Assembly: GCF_009728935.1 (NCBI RefSeq)
Contig: NZ_CP034235.1
Coordinates: forward strand, 7,899,501 to 7,963,500
Direction: 5' to 3'
Origin: Paenibacillus psychroresistens
GTDB taxonomy: Bacteria > Bacillota > Bacilli > Paenibacillales > NBRC-103111
Length of the DNA stretch: 64,000 nucleotides
The translations under genes and the position numbers were made by a program. The number at the start of each line of letters is the position of its first letter. The first letter of the stretch is position 1. The notes beneath the pieces are model-generated. The model worked only from the letters and a program-made list of their open reading frames with translations. It was not told the origin of the DNA and ran no database searches. This document shows positions 1-7,435 of this stretch, one piece after another.

Positions 1-787
1 GGTAATCCTCATCGCTGCATGCAGCCAAGAAATCAGATGAAACATGAACGGCATTAAGCTTAACTCCTAAAGCATCCGCAATGATTTCATGGATTTGATT
101 CCAGGTTACCGTCTCATCTGTAGTGATATGAACAGACTCCCCAATTGCATGAATATTACCCATTAAACCAATGAAGCCTTTAGCAAAATCACTGTTATGT
201 GTCATGGTCCACAGAGAAGTCCCATCTCCATGTATAATCACAGGCTTATTCTCTAGCATACGCTTAGCAACCTGCCAGCTTCCTTTGCTACCATGTACAC
301 CAAGCGGAATCGAACGTTCGTCATAGGTGTGGCTGGGTCTGATGATCGTGATCGGAAAGCCATTCTCCCGATATTGCTTAATTAAATACTCTTCGCAAGC
401 AATCTTGTTGCGGGAGTACTCCCAGTATGGGTTCGATAGTGGAGTTCCCTCTGTAATTCTGTAGTCTGATAATGGCGTTTGGTAAGCAGAAGCCGAGCTG
501 ATAAAGATAAACTGTTTGGTTTTACCGTTAAATAAACGGAAATCTCTTTCCAATTGAGCCACACCAAAGGCAATAAAATCAGCAACGACATCAAACTGAT
601 GGTTCTCAATTAGCTTAGCTACGTTGGCTTCATCATTAATATCCGCTTTAATAATGTTCACTCCAGCAGGCAGGTTCTCATTCCGATTGCCTCTATTGAG
701 TAGATAAAGCTCACAGCCTTCTTCTAACAGCTGCTTGGTAATGCCCGAGCTAATAATTCCCGTTCCACCGATAAATAGTACCTTCAT
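1..787 (-). CDS. NAD-dependent epimerase/dehydratase (3' end outside window)
   Basis: The reading frame opens with ATG at 787 and runs without a stop to the left edge of the window, giving about 262 residues of a protein usually near 320. The N-terminus reads MKVLFIGGTGIISSG, a Rossmann glycine motif. Further on there is an FISSASAY serine segment and a YSRNK match to the YxxxK catalytic motif, as in extended short-chain dehydrogenases. Such proteins act on nucleotide sugars or related substrates in the cytoplasm; the substrate cannot be told from this fragment. A GGAGG-like site lies just upstream of the start. The C-terminal substrate-binding part is missing only because the window begins here. 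Confidence 0.88.
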   Translation of the reverse strand, partial: MKVLFIGGTGIISSGITKQLLEEGCELYLLNRGNRNENLPAGVNIIKADINDEANVAKLIENHQFDVVADFIAFGVAQLERDFRLFNGKTKQFIFISSASAYQTPLSDYRITEGTPLSNPYWEYSRNKIACEEYLIKQYRENGFPITIIRPSHTYDERSIPLGVHGSKGSWQVAKRMLENKPVIIHGDGTSLWTMTHNSDFAKGFIGLMGNIHAIGESVHITTDETVTWNQIHEIIADALGVKLNAVHVSSDFLAACSDEDY

Positions 788-889
788 AGTCCGCCTCCAG
801 AGTAAATTTAATCAACCTCAACAATTAATGTAACCTTGCTGTATTACTACAATTTTACAGCAATATTATTCCATGTCAAAGACCAAATA

Positions 890-2758
890 TCAGTGACTAT
901 TCATTAGAGTAAAATAGAAACGGACCCCATTATCTGTATTTTCAACGCCAAACCTGCTATCGTGCATCTCTAGAATATTCTTTACAATCGATAACCCGAG
1001 TCCCGTGCCTCCTGTTTTGCGATCTCGCGATTTTTCTGCCCTATAGAAGCGATCCCAGATTAATTTCAGGTCATCCTCTGCAATAGGGCTCCCGCTATTC
1101 TCTATATAAATATGGACCTTATTTTCGAGCTTACTGGTGCCTATTGTAATACTGCCTTCATAATCCGTATGCCTTATTGCGTTATTCAGAATGTTGGTTA
1201 TAACCTGCTCGATTCTTCTAAAATCACCGTAAACTTTGAGGGTTTCCGTTTCATGCTTAATCGTAATCCGCTTCTCCTTAATACGATTGATTAGCCTAGC
1301 CTCAACGTCACCCACAAGATCCATAATATCAAAGCTCTCTGCGTCCAGCTTGTAAGCCTTGGATTCAAGCTTAGCCAAATCAAGTAAATCCAAAACCAAG
1401 TCATCCATCTTATCAATTTCATCCAAAATGACATCAATATAATGTTCTCTTTTATGCTCGGCTATATTATCCTTAACTCCTTCGGCAAATCCTTTGATAA
1501 TTCCCAGAGGTGTTTTGAGCTCGTGCGAGACGCTTGCGACGAATTCTTTGCGCATGGTTTCAAGTAGCTTCTCTTTCTCAATATCAAGCTGCAGCTGCTC
1601 ATTAGCCACTTTTAATTCACTTAGACTAGAGCCAAGGTTTCGAGATAACCGGTTTAAGCTTACCGCCATATTTCCTAATTCATCCGTAGATTTTACCGGA
1701 ACTTCCTCGGAGAAATCCAAATTAGCCATTCTAGCAGCAACTTGATTCATCTTAATTAGGGGCTTTGTGATAATCTTAGAAAATAGCAGTGCCATAGCAG
1801 CGATAAGGATCAACGCCACAAGAAATCCATAAATATAGTAATTTTTCATTACATCAACCGCTTCTCCTACAGGCTGGAGCGACGATATGGCAAATACGTA
1901 CTCAGAAGTTCCGTCGTCTTTGGTTACTGGCTTAGCAAAAACGATATTATCCATGCCGTTTGAAGGGCTCGTATATTGAAATTGAATGGTTTTACCCGGT
2001 TCGATTGTAATATGATTCAGCAGCTTGAGCCCATTCCAGTAATCAATCGAGGACCACAGCAGCTCCTTGTTATAGCTAGCCATTTGTGAAATCTGTGTGG
2101 GTATTTCCAAAGCTATTATTTTACCATCTATTTTCTTTTGGCTAAGCTCTATACCCACTATGGATACGGCTGTTGCTTTTTTAAGGGTGGCTACGGGTGT
2201 AAGCGTTGTTTGAGTTATGCCGGACAACGTAAAGTTAGGATTGGCAGCTGTTGTAGCATTCACTATCTTAAGATTAGAATTTTCCCATTTTTCATTATCA
2301 TTTGAAATGCTGGACAGATAACTAACCTGATTGTGTGTATCGTCAATAATCCCTTCTACCTCTACCTGCAGTCCAATAGCCAGCTTTAACTTTTGAAATT
2401 CCTCTAAGTAGACAATGTTGTTTAAAGGTATCTTGTATTGCTGTTTATCCGTCGTTTCCACAATAAAGTCGTAGGCAGGAGTAAATTTTACCGTCCCTTT
2501 TTCATCCAAAATCGCGATCTGCGTATTATTCTGGTCAGCAAACTTATTAACGTTTCGCGTTATATCTGCGCTATCCCATTTTTCCTTTTCATACAACAGG
2601 CTGAATTTCTCAATACTATTTTCTAATTTTGATTTTTTCATGCTTAAATAGAAGCTTTTGTAGAATAGAGTTTGGCCTGCCATGAACACACCTAAGAATA
2701 AGGAAAACGACAGCAAAGTAATCATAAACAATTTAAACGTTACGCTGCGCTTTTTCAT
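890..2758 (-). CDS. Membrane sensor histidine kinase (OmpR-partner class)
   Basis: A 622-residue sensor kinase. Membrane segment about residues 9-31, a large extracytoplasmic sensor region about 32-305, a second membrane segment about 308-330, HAMP about 330-383, then HisKA with SHELKTP (phospho-acceptor His412) and HATPase_c. The catalytic domain shows the N box (NILNNAIRHTD), the G1 box (IENSGSP) and the GGTGLGLSI G2 box, so it looks catalytically complete. The extracytoplasmic region resembles no sensor fold I can name. Its start overlaps the stop of the upstream response regulator by 4 bases (ATGA), so the two are co-translated and form one signalling pair. The likely target is the neighbouring secreted-protein gene at 3545-4345. 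Confidence 0.93.
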   Translation of the reverse strand: MKKRSVTFKLFMITLLSFSLFLGVFMAGQTLFYKSFYLSMKKSKLENSIEKFSLLYEKEKWDSADITRNVNKFADQNNTQIAILDEKGTVKFTPAYDFIVETTDKQQYKIPLNNIVYLEEFQKLKLAIGLQVEVEGIIDDTHNQVSYLSSISNDNEKWENSNLKIVNATTAANPNFTLSGITQTTLTPVATLKKATAVSIVGIELSQKKIDGKIIALEIPTQISQMASYNKELLWSSIDYWNGLKLLNHITIEPGKTIQFQYTSPSNGMDNIVFAKPVTKDDGTSEYVFAISSLQPVGEAVDVMKNYYIYGFLVALILIAAMALLFSKIITKPLIKMNQVAARMANLDFSEEVPVKSTDELGNMAVSLNRLSRNLGSSLSELKVANEQLQLDIEKEKLLETMRKEFVASVSHELKTPLGIIKGFAEGVKDNIAEHKREHYIDVILDEIDKMDDLVLDLLDLAKLESKAYKLDAESFDIMDLVGDVEARLINRIKEKRITIKHETETLKVYGDFRRIEQVITNILNNAIRHTDYEGSITIGTSKLENKVHIYIENSGSPIAEDDLKLIWDRFYRAEKSRDRKTGGTGLGLSIVKNILEMHDSRFGVENTDNGVRFYFTLMNSH

Positions 2759-3435
2759 TTATTCACCTCGAACTTATAGCCTGATCCAATCACAGTAGAG
2801 ATATAAATTGATTTATCGCCGAGTTTATTCCGCAGCTTCTTAATATGGGTATCCACTGCCCGTAAATCTCCAAAAAAGTCATAACCCCAAACCTTGCTTA
2901 AAATACTTTCTCTCGTCAAAACAATTCCTTTATTTTCTATTAAATAGAGCAATAAATCATATTCCTTGGGTGCGAGCTCAATTTTTTCACTATCTATTTT
3001 CACCGTATGGGAGAGCCTATTAATTTCAATCCCATTGTACGCAAAAAAACCATCCATTTGGCCGATTGAGCCTTCTGCTCTTTTTAGCAGCATTTTAGCT
3101 TTGGCTACTAATACCCTTGGACTAAATGGCTTAGTTACATAATCATCCGCACCTAGGTCATACCCCATTAATTTGTCGTCTTCATCCGCACGCGAGGTTA
3201 GCATGATTATAGGCACATCTGATATTTTTCTTAATCTTTTGCAAACGGACCACCCATCCACCTCAGGTATCATAATATCCAGCAAAACCAAATCTACTGC
3301 TTCTATTTCAAAAAGCTCCAGGGCTTTTCTACCATTCTCAGCTTCAATAATTCTAAAATCTTCTTGTGAAAAATAATCGACAACTATCTCTCTCATTCGT
3401 ATATCATCCTCAACCAAAAGGATATTCTTATTCAT
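2755..3435 (-). CDS. OmpR/PhoB-family response regulator
   Basis: A 226-residue regulator. The receiver domain (about 1-120) has acidic residues at ED/D10-11, the phospho-acceptor Asp53 in LLDIMIPEVDG, the TS switch residue and Lys103 in the KPF motif. A winged-helix DNA-binding domain follows (about 130-224) with the family's VWGYDFFGDLRAVDTHIKKLR recognition segment. It is the first gene of a two-gene operon with the histidine kinase. Regulators of this family bind direct repeats phased by 10-11 bp; such repeats lie in front of the adjacent secreted-protein gene. Confidence 0.95.
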   Translation of the reverse strand: MNKNILLVEDDIRMREIVVDYFSQEDFRIIEAENGRKALELFEIEAVDLVLLDIMIPEVDGWSVCKRLRKISDVPIIMLTSRADEDDKLMGYDLGADDYVTKPFSPRVLVAKAKMLLKRAEGSIGQMDGFFAYNGIEINRLSHTVKIDSEKIELAPKEYDLLLYLIENKGIVLTRESILSKVWGYDFFGDLRAVDTHIKKLRNKLGDKSIYISTVIGSGYKFEVNK

Positions 3436-3477
3436 CTGGAAACCTCGCTCTCTTGCTTATGTAAGAATAATAAGAAG

Positions 3478-3534
3478 CAATACGACATAATCTATGCTTA
3501 TAAGTATACTATAAACAAAATTTATGTCGTATTG
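3478..3534. promoter_or_regulatory. Long inverted repeat between secreted-protein gene and two-component operon
   Basis: A perfect 13-bp inverted repeat (3478-3490 against 3522-3534, arm CAATACGACATAA) with a 31-base A+T-rich spacer. It lies in the 109 bp between the end of the secreted-protein gene and the start of the response-regulator operon. It may be a terminator for the former (no strong T run), an operator for the latter, or both. The spacer on the minus strand contains TATA-rich stretches that could be a promoter. Confidence 0.5.
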
Positions 3535-3544
3535 GTGAAATATG

Positions 3545-4345
3545 TTAATTGCTTATTTTTACTGTTTTACCGTTTGCAGTTATCTCTCCAGCTAAGAAGA
3601 GCTGGGTTCCTTCATTTAGAGCTGATAGGGTAAAGCTGCCTTCTGCTGGTGCAACAAAGCTTACTTTTCCATTCTCAACAACTTTTAGCGTGCCAACTTG
3701 AACTTTAGATAAATCAGGCAAAGGGCCTTTTACTGCTGTTAATGTAGTAATGCTATCTTTGCTTATTGCTGTAGTGCTTACTGGTGTAGCGCTTGATAGT
3801 GTAGCACCAACTGCTTTAGCTTCTTTAGCATCAATTGCTTTCAAATCAACATGACCTACAGCTTTAATGCTTGGAGCCGCAGTAAAGGTAAGATCTGCTC
3901 CTTTAATTAACTTCGAAGCATCTACAGCTGTTAATGGAGTTAGTGTACCTTCTGCTACTTTTAGAGTCTTAATGTCAATTGGCTTTGCACTCACAGTAAG
4001 CGAAGCTAAGCTAGAAACTGACTTTACATTAGCTAGATCAGGCTGTGTGCTTTTCAAGGTTACTTCCGTACCTACCTTCAGACCAAGATCACTAAAACCA
4101 TTAATCGTCGAGAGCTTCCACAACGGTACTAGATAAACCTTGCCGTCTTTGGCAGTTACAGTCAATTCGCCTTTAGAGATCTTATCTACCTTGCCCGAAA
4201 TCTCCAAAGGCATGCTGCGTGCCACGGTTGTAAACTTACTCACTGCTGCTTGATTCGTACCTGTTTCCTGTGCAGCAAATGCTGCTGTTGCTGACGGCAG
4301 AACCGCCATTGAAAGGGCCATGGATAACATAATTGCTTTCTTCAT
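3545..4345 (-). CDS. Secreted protein of unknown function
   Basis: A 266-residue protein with a clear Sec signal peptide (KK, hydrophobic core, AFAAQ cleavage region near residue 25). The mature part starts with a short beta-rich stretch resembling an OB-like fold (about 50-110: SGKVDKISKGELTVTAKDG, then VGTEVTLKS). It continues as a run rich in Ala, Thr, Val and Lys with repeated TLK/TLT phrases. I do not recognise a family and no catalytic motif is visible. The start is supported by GGAGGT 7-8 bases upstream. Its promoter carries three phased copies of TACACA next to the OmpR-type pair encoded downstream, so it is a strong candidate target of that pair, perhaps an envelope-stress or cell-wall protein. 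That role is inference. Confidence 0.8.
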   Translation of the reverse strand: MKKAIMLSMALSMAVLPSATAAFAAQETGTNQAAVSKFTTVARSMPLEISGKVDKISKGELTVTAKDGKVYLVPLWKLSTINGFSDLGLKVGTEVTLKSTQPDLANVKSVSSLASLTVSAKPIDIKTLKVAEGTLTPLTAVDASKLIKGADLTFTAAPSIKAVGHVDLKAIDAKEAKAVGATLSSATPVSTTAISKDSITTLTAVKGPLPDLSKVQVGTLKVVENGKVSFVAPAEGSFTLSALNEGTQLFLAGEITANGKTVKISN

Positions 4346-4384
4346 ACTGTATTACCTCCAATAGTTTATTTTTGCTACAAATTG

Positions 4385-4438
4385 ATTATATTTGACCGGT
4401 GTGTATTTCCTGTGTACCTCAGTTAACTTCCATGTGTA
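4385..4438 (-). promoter_or_regulatory. Activator-type promoter with 11-bp-phased TACACA repeats
   Basis: On the minus strand a perfect TATAAT sits at 4390-4385. The expected -35 region has no TTGACA, but it is covered by TACACA copies at 4405-4400, 4416-4411 and 4438-4433. Their spacing is 11 and 22 bp, i.e. one and two helical turns. A perfect -10, a missing -35 and phased direct repeats over it is the usual layout for a promoter activated by an OmpR/PhoB-family regulator; one is encoded immediately downstream. Confidence 0.6.
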
Positions 4439-4568
4439 CAATTTATAAAGTTAGTATTGGAAAAAACTGTCGAAATTAAGCCCCTTTTAGGCAGGGAAAC
4501 AAAGTAATATAGCGAAATTTAAAAGTTAGTAGAATAACAATCCTATTTGGACAGGAGGGATACGTTTT

Positions 4569-4810
4569 ATGAGTAATGAACGGCCTAGAGCTTGTGCAGC
4601 TATTATTAAAGATGATTCTATTCTTATGGTTCGTGAAATTGAAAATGCTAGAGAGTTTTGGACATTGCCTGGAGGCCAACATTAGGACATGACCCCGAAT
4701 TAGCAAAAGATCTACAAGTTTTAAAGGAAGTAGGATGGCACACTTTAGAAAGTATGAAGGACGATCATCAGGTTTCTCAAGTTATAAAGGCAATGGCGCA
4801 ATCTTTATAG
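4569..4810 (+). pseudogene. Nudix hydrolase remnant with internal deletion
   Basis: A strong Shine-Dalgarno (AGGAGGG) precedes ATG at 4569. The reading gives 38 residues typical of a Nudix N-terminus (RACAAIIKDDSILMVRE, then FWTLPGGQH) and stops at 4685. In the other frame, starting at about 4685, a further 41 residues (GHDPELAKDLQVLKEVGW to MAQSL) read like the family's C-terminal tail and stop at 4810. The Nudix box (GX5EX7REUXEEXGU), which should follow the PGG, is missing entirely. An internal deletion of roughly 70 codons that also shifts the frame explains the structure. No active enzyme can be made. Confidence 0.75.
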
Positions 4811-4852
4811 ACGAGAATTAATAGGGAGAATATTTGGTATTACAATAAATTT

Positions 4853-4880
4853 AGAGCGCTAACCCTTAGGTCAGCGCTCT
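4853..4880. terminator. Candidate hairpin terminator
   Basis: A perfect 8-bp stem (AGAGCGCT/AGCGCTCT, 4853-4860 against 4873-4880) with a 12-base loop. It lies after the Nudix remnant on the plus strand and at the stop codon of the orphan tail on the minus strand. Neither side has a strong T run, so termination efficiency is uncertain. Confidence 0.4.
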
Positions 4881-5014
4881 TCCTTAATAGAACTATCTTC
4901 CTTATCACTAGCCTTATCTCCTAACAATGAATCCAGTTTCTCTAGTAAGCTGCCCAAGAGGCGCTTATTTCCCTCTAAACTTACCACTTGTTGGATTAGA
5001 GGCCAATAAGGCCG
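4871..5014 (-). pseudogene. Orphan C-terminal protein tail
   Basis: A minus-strand frame of 47 residues, open from 5014 and ending in TGA at 4871, has no usable start or ribosome site. It begins right after a stop codon at 5017-5015. The residues are strongly helical and charged (LIQQVVSLEGNKRLLGSLL, LEKLDSLLGDKASDKEDSS), like the coiled tail of a MerR-type regulator or other DNA-binding protein. It looks like the 3' remnant of a gene lost in the deletions around it. The assignment to a family is weak. Confidence 0.4.
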
Positions 5015-5056
5015 CTATTCATCATTTAAACCATTTGAATAGCATAAAGCCTTGCA

Positions 5057-5677
5057 CTAAAGGGCTCTTCCAAACGAATGGTAAATGCGGCTAGCGAGGT
5101 TGAATGCAGAGAACAGTCCAGCTTCCTCTGCGGAAACCGACTTCTTCTGCCCCTCCCAATACCACGAAGAAGGAAAGCTGTGAATCATAATCTGCTCTCC
5201 AAACTCAGCTTTGTTAAAAAAAGGCATCCCGTGTAGGCTGAAGGATCCTAAATGCTCAATTGAAATTGGCACTTCGGAAAGATTTACGAGTGAAACAAAC
5301 CGCGTTAGAGCGGGAGAATGCTCATATATTCGATAATGATAATTGATTTGCAGCTGTGACCGCACATCCAATGTTGTAATCACCAATTCCTGCTCGTTCT
5401 CACCTGCTACAATTTGAAAGCTCTGATACTCCGCCCGCTGACTGGCACTGCAGCCAATCCACCTCAGCCCATGGTGCTGGGCCCGATTCTCACGGTAGAT
5501 GTGAACCTCCGCCTCAGGCTGCAGATCAAGCTCCATAATTTGATCTACCAGATCGTCCGTCCACAAACCAACAGGCAGAAAACCAATATGATGACATTGG
5601 TTATTCTTCAAGCCTATTCGATAATCAAAATATTGATTTCTAATGATCCACTGCTGCTTACTATCGTCATAAAACAA
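5057..5677 (-). pseudogene. GH36-type alpha-galactosidase, N-terminal fragment
   Basis: Only 206 residues remain of a protein that should be about 700. They resemble the N-terminal beta-sandwich of GH36 alpha-galactosidases: MFYDDSKQQWIIRNQYFDY, then LTRFVSLVNLSEVPISIEH, then SFPSSWYWEGQKKSVSAEE. The catalytic barrel with its Asp nucleophile is absent. After the last GH36-like residues the frame shifts: an alternative frame over 5110-5030 reads AAFTIRLEEPFSARLYAIQM then stop, which looks like a genuine protein C-terminus. A large internal deletion probably joined the head of this gene to another tail. It lies 26 bp after the permease gene, so the original operon was importer plus glycosidase. 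Confidence 0.6.
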
Positions 5678-5703
5678 CAGTCACGCCTCCCAGCGTCTAT
5701 AAA

Positions 5704-6522
5704 TTATCCCTTAATCGCTCCTGCAGTCAGCTCATCGATAATCAGCTTTTGCCCAACTGCATAAACCAGTAGAATAGGCAGCATGGCGATAATTAAATTG
5801 GCAAAAATTAAGTTCCAATCCGAACCAAATTTAGATTTAAAAGCAAACACGGAAAGCGGGATTGTCCACTTCTCTGAATTATTCAGAAAATACAACGGCA
5901 GCTGGAAATCATTCCAAACCCCGAGGAAAACAAAAATCAACGCAGTGGTAATGGAAGGAACCAATAACGGCAATATAATCCGAACGAATAGTCCGATCCC
6001 ATGTGAACCGTCCACAAATGCCGATTCGTCGATTTCTTTGGGAATCGATTTTACAAACCCGGTCATCATCAGAATAATGAAAGGTGAATTTAAGGCAGCA
6101 TATAACAGAATGACACCCGTAAAATGATTATTCAAATGGAAAAACTGCATCAGCTTAAAGGTTGGAATAACCGAAGATGGCGCTATTAATCCGGCTACAA
6201 AGATTAAATAAATCACATTCATCACTTTACCTGAACGTCGAGCGATAATGAATGCGGCCAAGACACCAATACTGATAGTGAGTACGACAGAGCCTCCTGT
6301 AACAATACTGCTGTTAATTAGCCCGCGCAGCATCCTCCCCTGCTCAAAAACAACCGAAAAGTTGCTCCACATCCATTCACTAGGAAGCGTAAGTTTCAAG
6401 ACAGCCGCTTCTTGCGTATTTTTCAACGCATTTAAGACAATAAACAAGAGTGGAATAAAGATGATTAAGCTTAAGATACACATAAGCACCCATTTAACGA
6501 ATAATAGCGGTTTATTAGTCAT
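5704..6522 (-). CDS. Carbohydrate ABC transporter permease, MalG type (orphaned)
   Basis: A full-length 272-residue CUT1 permease with six predicted membrane helices. It carries the EAA-loop motif for contact with the shared ATPase (EIDESAFVDGSHGIGLFVRI, about residues 160-180). Its ATG overlaps the stop of the preceding permease remnant (ATGA), the normal coupling of MalF/MalG pairs. Both the partner permease and the sugar-binding protein are gone, and the downstream glycosidase is a fragment. The reading frame is still open, but the transporter it belonged to cannot be assembled from this locus. Confidence 0.9.
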   Translation of the reverse strand: MTNKPLLFVKWVLMCILSLIIFIPLLFIVLNALKNTQEAAVLKLTLPSEWMWSNFSVVFEQGRMLRGLINSSIVTGGSVVLTISIGVLAAFIIARRSGKVMNVIYLIFVAGLIAPSSVIPTFKLMQFFHLNNHFTGVILLYAALNSPFIILMMTGFVKSIPKEIDESAFVDGSHGIGLFVRIILPLLVPSITTALIFVFLGVWNDFQLPLYFLNNSEKWTIPLSVFAFKSKFGSDWNLIFANLIIAMLPILLVYAVGQKLIIDELTAGAIKG

Positions 6523-6593
6523 AGCTGAACCTCCCGTTTACGAAGGAAATATAAAGCTATGAAAGATATAACAGCTATTGCAATAAAATCCTC
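6519..6593 (-). pseudogene. C-terminal remnant of partner (MalF-type) permease
   Basis: Reading the minus strand into the stop at 6521-6519 gives DFIAIAVISFIALYFL followed by RKREVQL. This is a final membrane helix and the positively charged tail usual for CUT1 MalF-type permeases. Upstream of about 6595 the similarity stops, and the opposite strand begins to encode a YesM-type kinase. The rest of the permease and the sugar-binding protein gene have been deleted; the breakpoint is near 6590. Confidence 0.65.
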
Positions 6594-6594
6594 A

Positions 6595-7435
6595 AGCTGC
6601 AGCGGTACGTTCGAAAAGTTAATTTGGCGGATGTTCCGTTTTCATTATCGCCATTGCAATTTAAATACTCCTACGAAGTAAACGAGCTATATGAAACCAT
6701 TGTCAAAATGACATTGGGCTTCCATACCTCGATGAATCAGGTAATCGATTTGCAGCATCGTGAGAATATCGCTCAGATGCAAGCGCTGTATGCCCAAATG
6801 AATCCTCACTTTTTGTATAATACTCTGAGCTCGATTGGCAGACTGGCGGAAGAATCGGCTAATCCGAATGTAGCGCAAATGTGTTATAAGCTTACTCAAA
6901 TGATGCGATACAGCACCCAGTCTATCTCTACTCCAGTAGCTATTAAAGAGGAGCTTAAACACGCTGTTTCTTTCCTGGAGCTGATGAAGATGCGTTTTGA
7001 GTATCAATTTCAATATGAAGTCTGGCTGGATCCTGCCCTTGAAGAGGAATTAGTCCAAAGCTGCTGCTTCAGCCCTTTCTCGAAAACTGCTTTACCCATG
7101 CTTTCCAGCAGGTAGAGCCCCCTTGGTCAATCCAGATTAATATTAGCAGCAGTCCAAGCGATGATGGCACATGGGTTATTTCGATTAAAGATAATGGAAT
7201 TGGTTTTAGCCAAGCAGCACTTGAGCAGATCCAGCGGATTACCGAGCATTTGCACTCCGGCCAAACCCTAGAGCTCCTGGAAATTACCAAGCGCGGACTA
7301 GGGAGTGTTGGAGTTGAGAATACATTAACCCGCTGCCGCATGTTCTGGGAAGATCGAGTTCAATTTAACGTGAGCAATCTGCCTGAAGGCGCCGAAATTC
7401 GCATGATCATTCGTAATAGAGGGGAGACGATCTAA
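6595..7435 (+). pseudogene. YesM-family sensor histidine kinase, 5'-truncated and frameshifted
   Basis: Only the cytoplasmic half remains: linker after HAMP (RYVRKVNLADVPFSLSP), the His_kinase H box (QMNPHFLYNTLSSIGRL), and then a frame break. At about 7055 the frame turns into SCCFSPFSKTALP and stops at 7115. The next frame continues correctly as PKLLLQPFLENCFTHAF (N box) and IKDNGIGF (G1) to the TAA at 7433-7435. Loss of a single base in GTCCAAAG would explain the break. The membrane sensor domain and HAMP are missing. The downstream regulator begins on the last base of the stop codon, so this was an intact kinase-regulator operon. Confidence 0.85.

Noticed and set aside
4476..4706. 76-residue minus-strand frame
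   Set aside because: Antisense to the Nudix remnant, no start signals.
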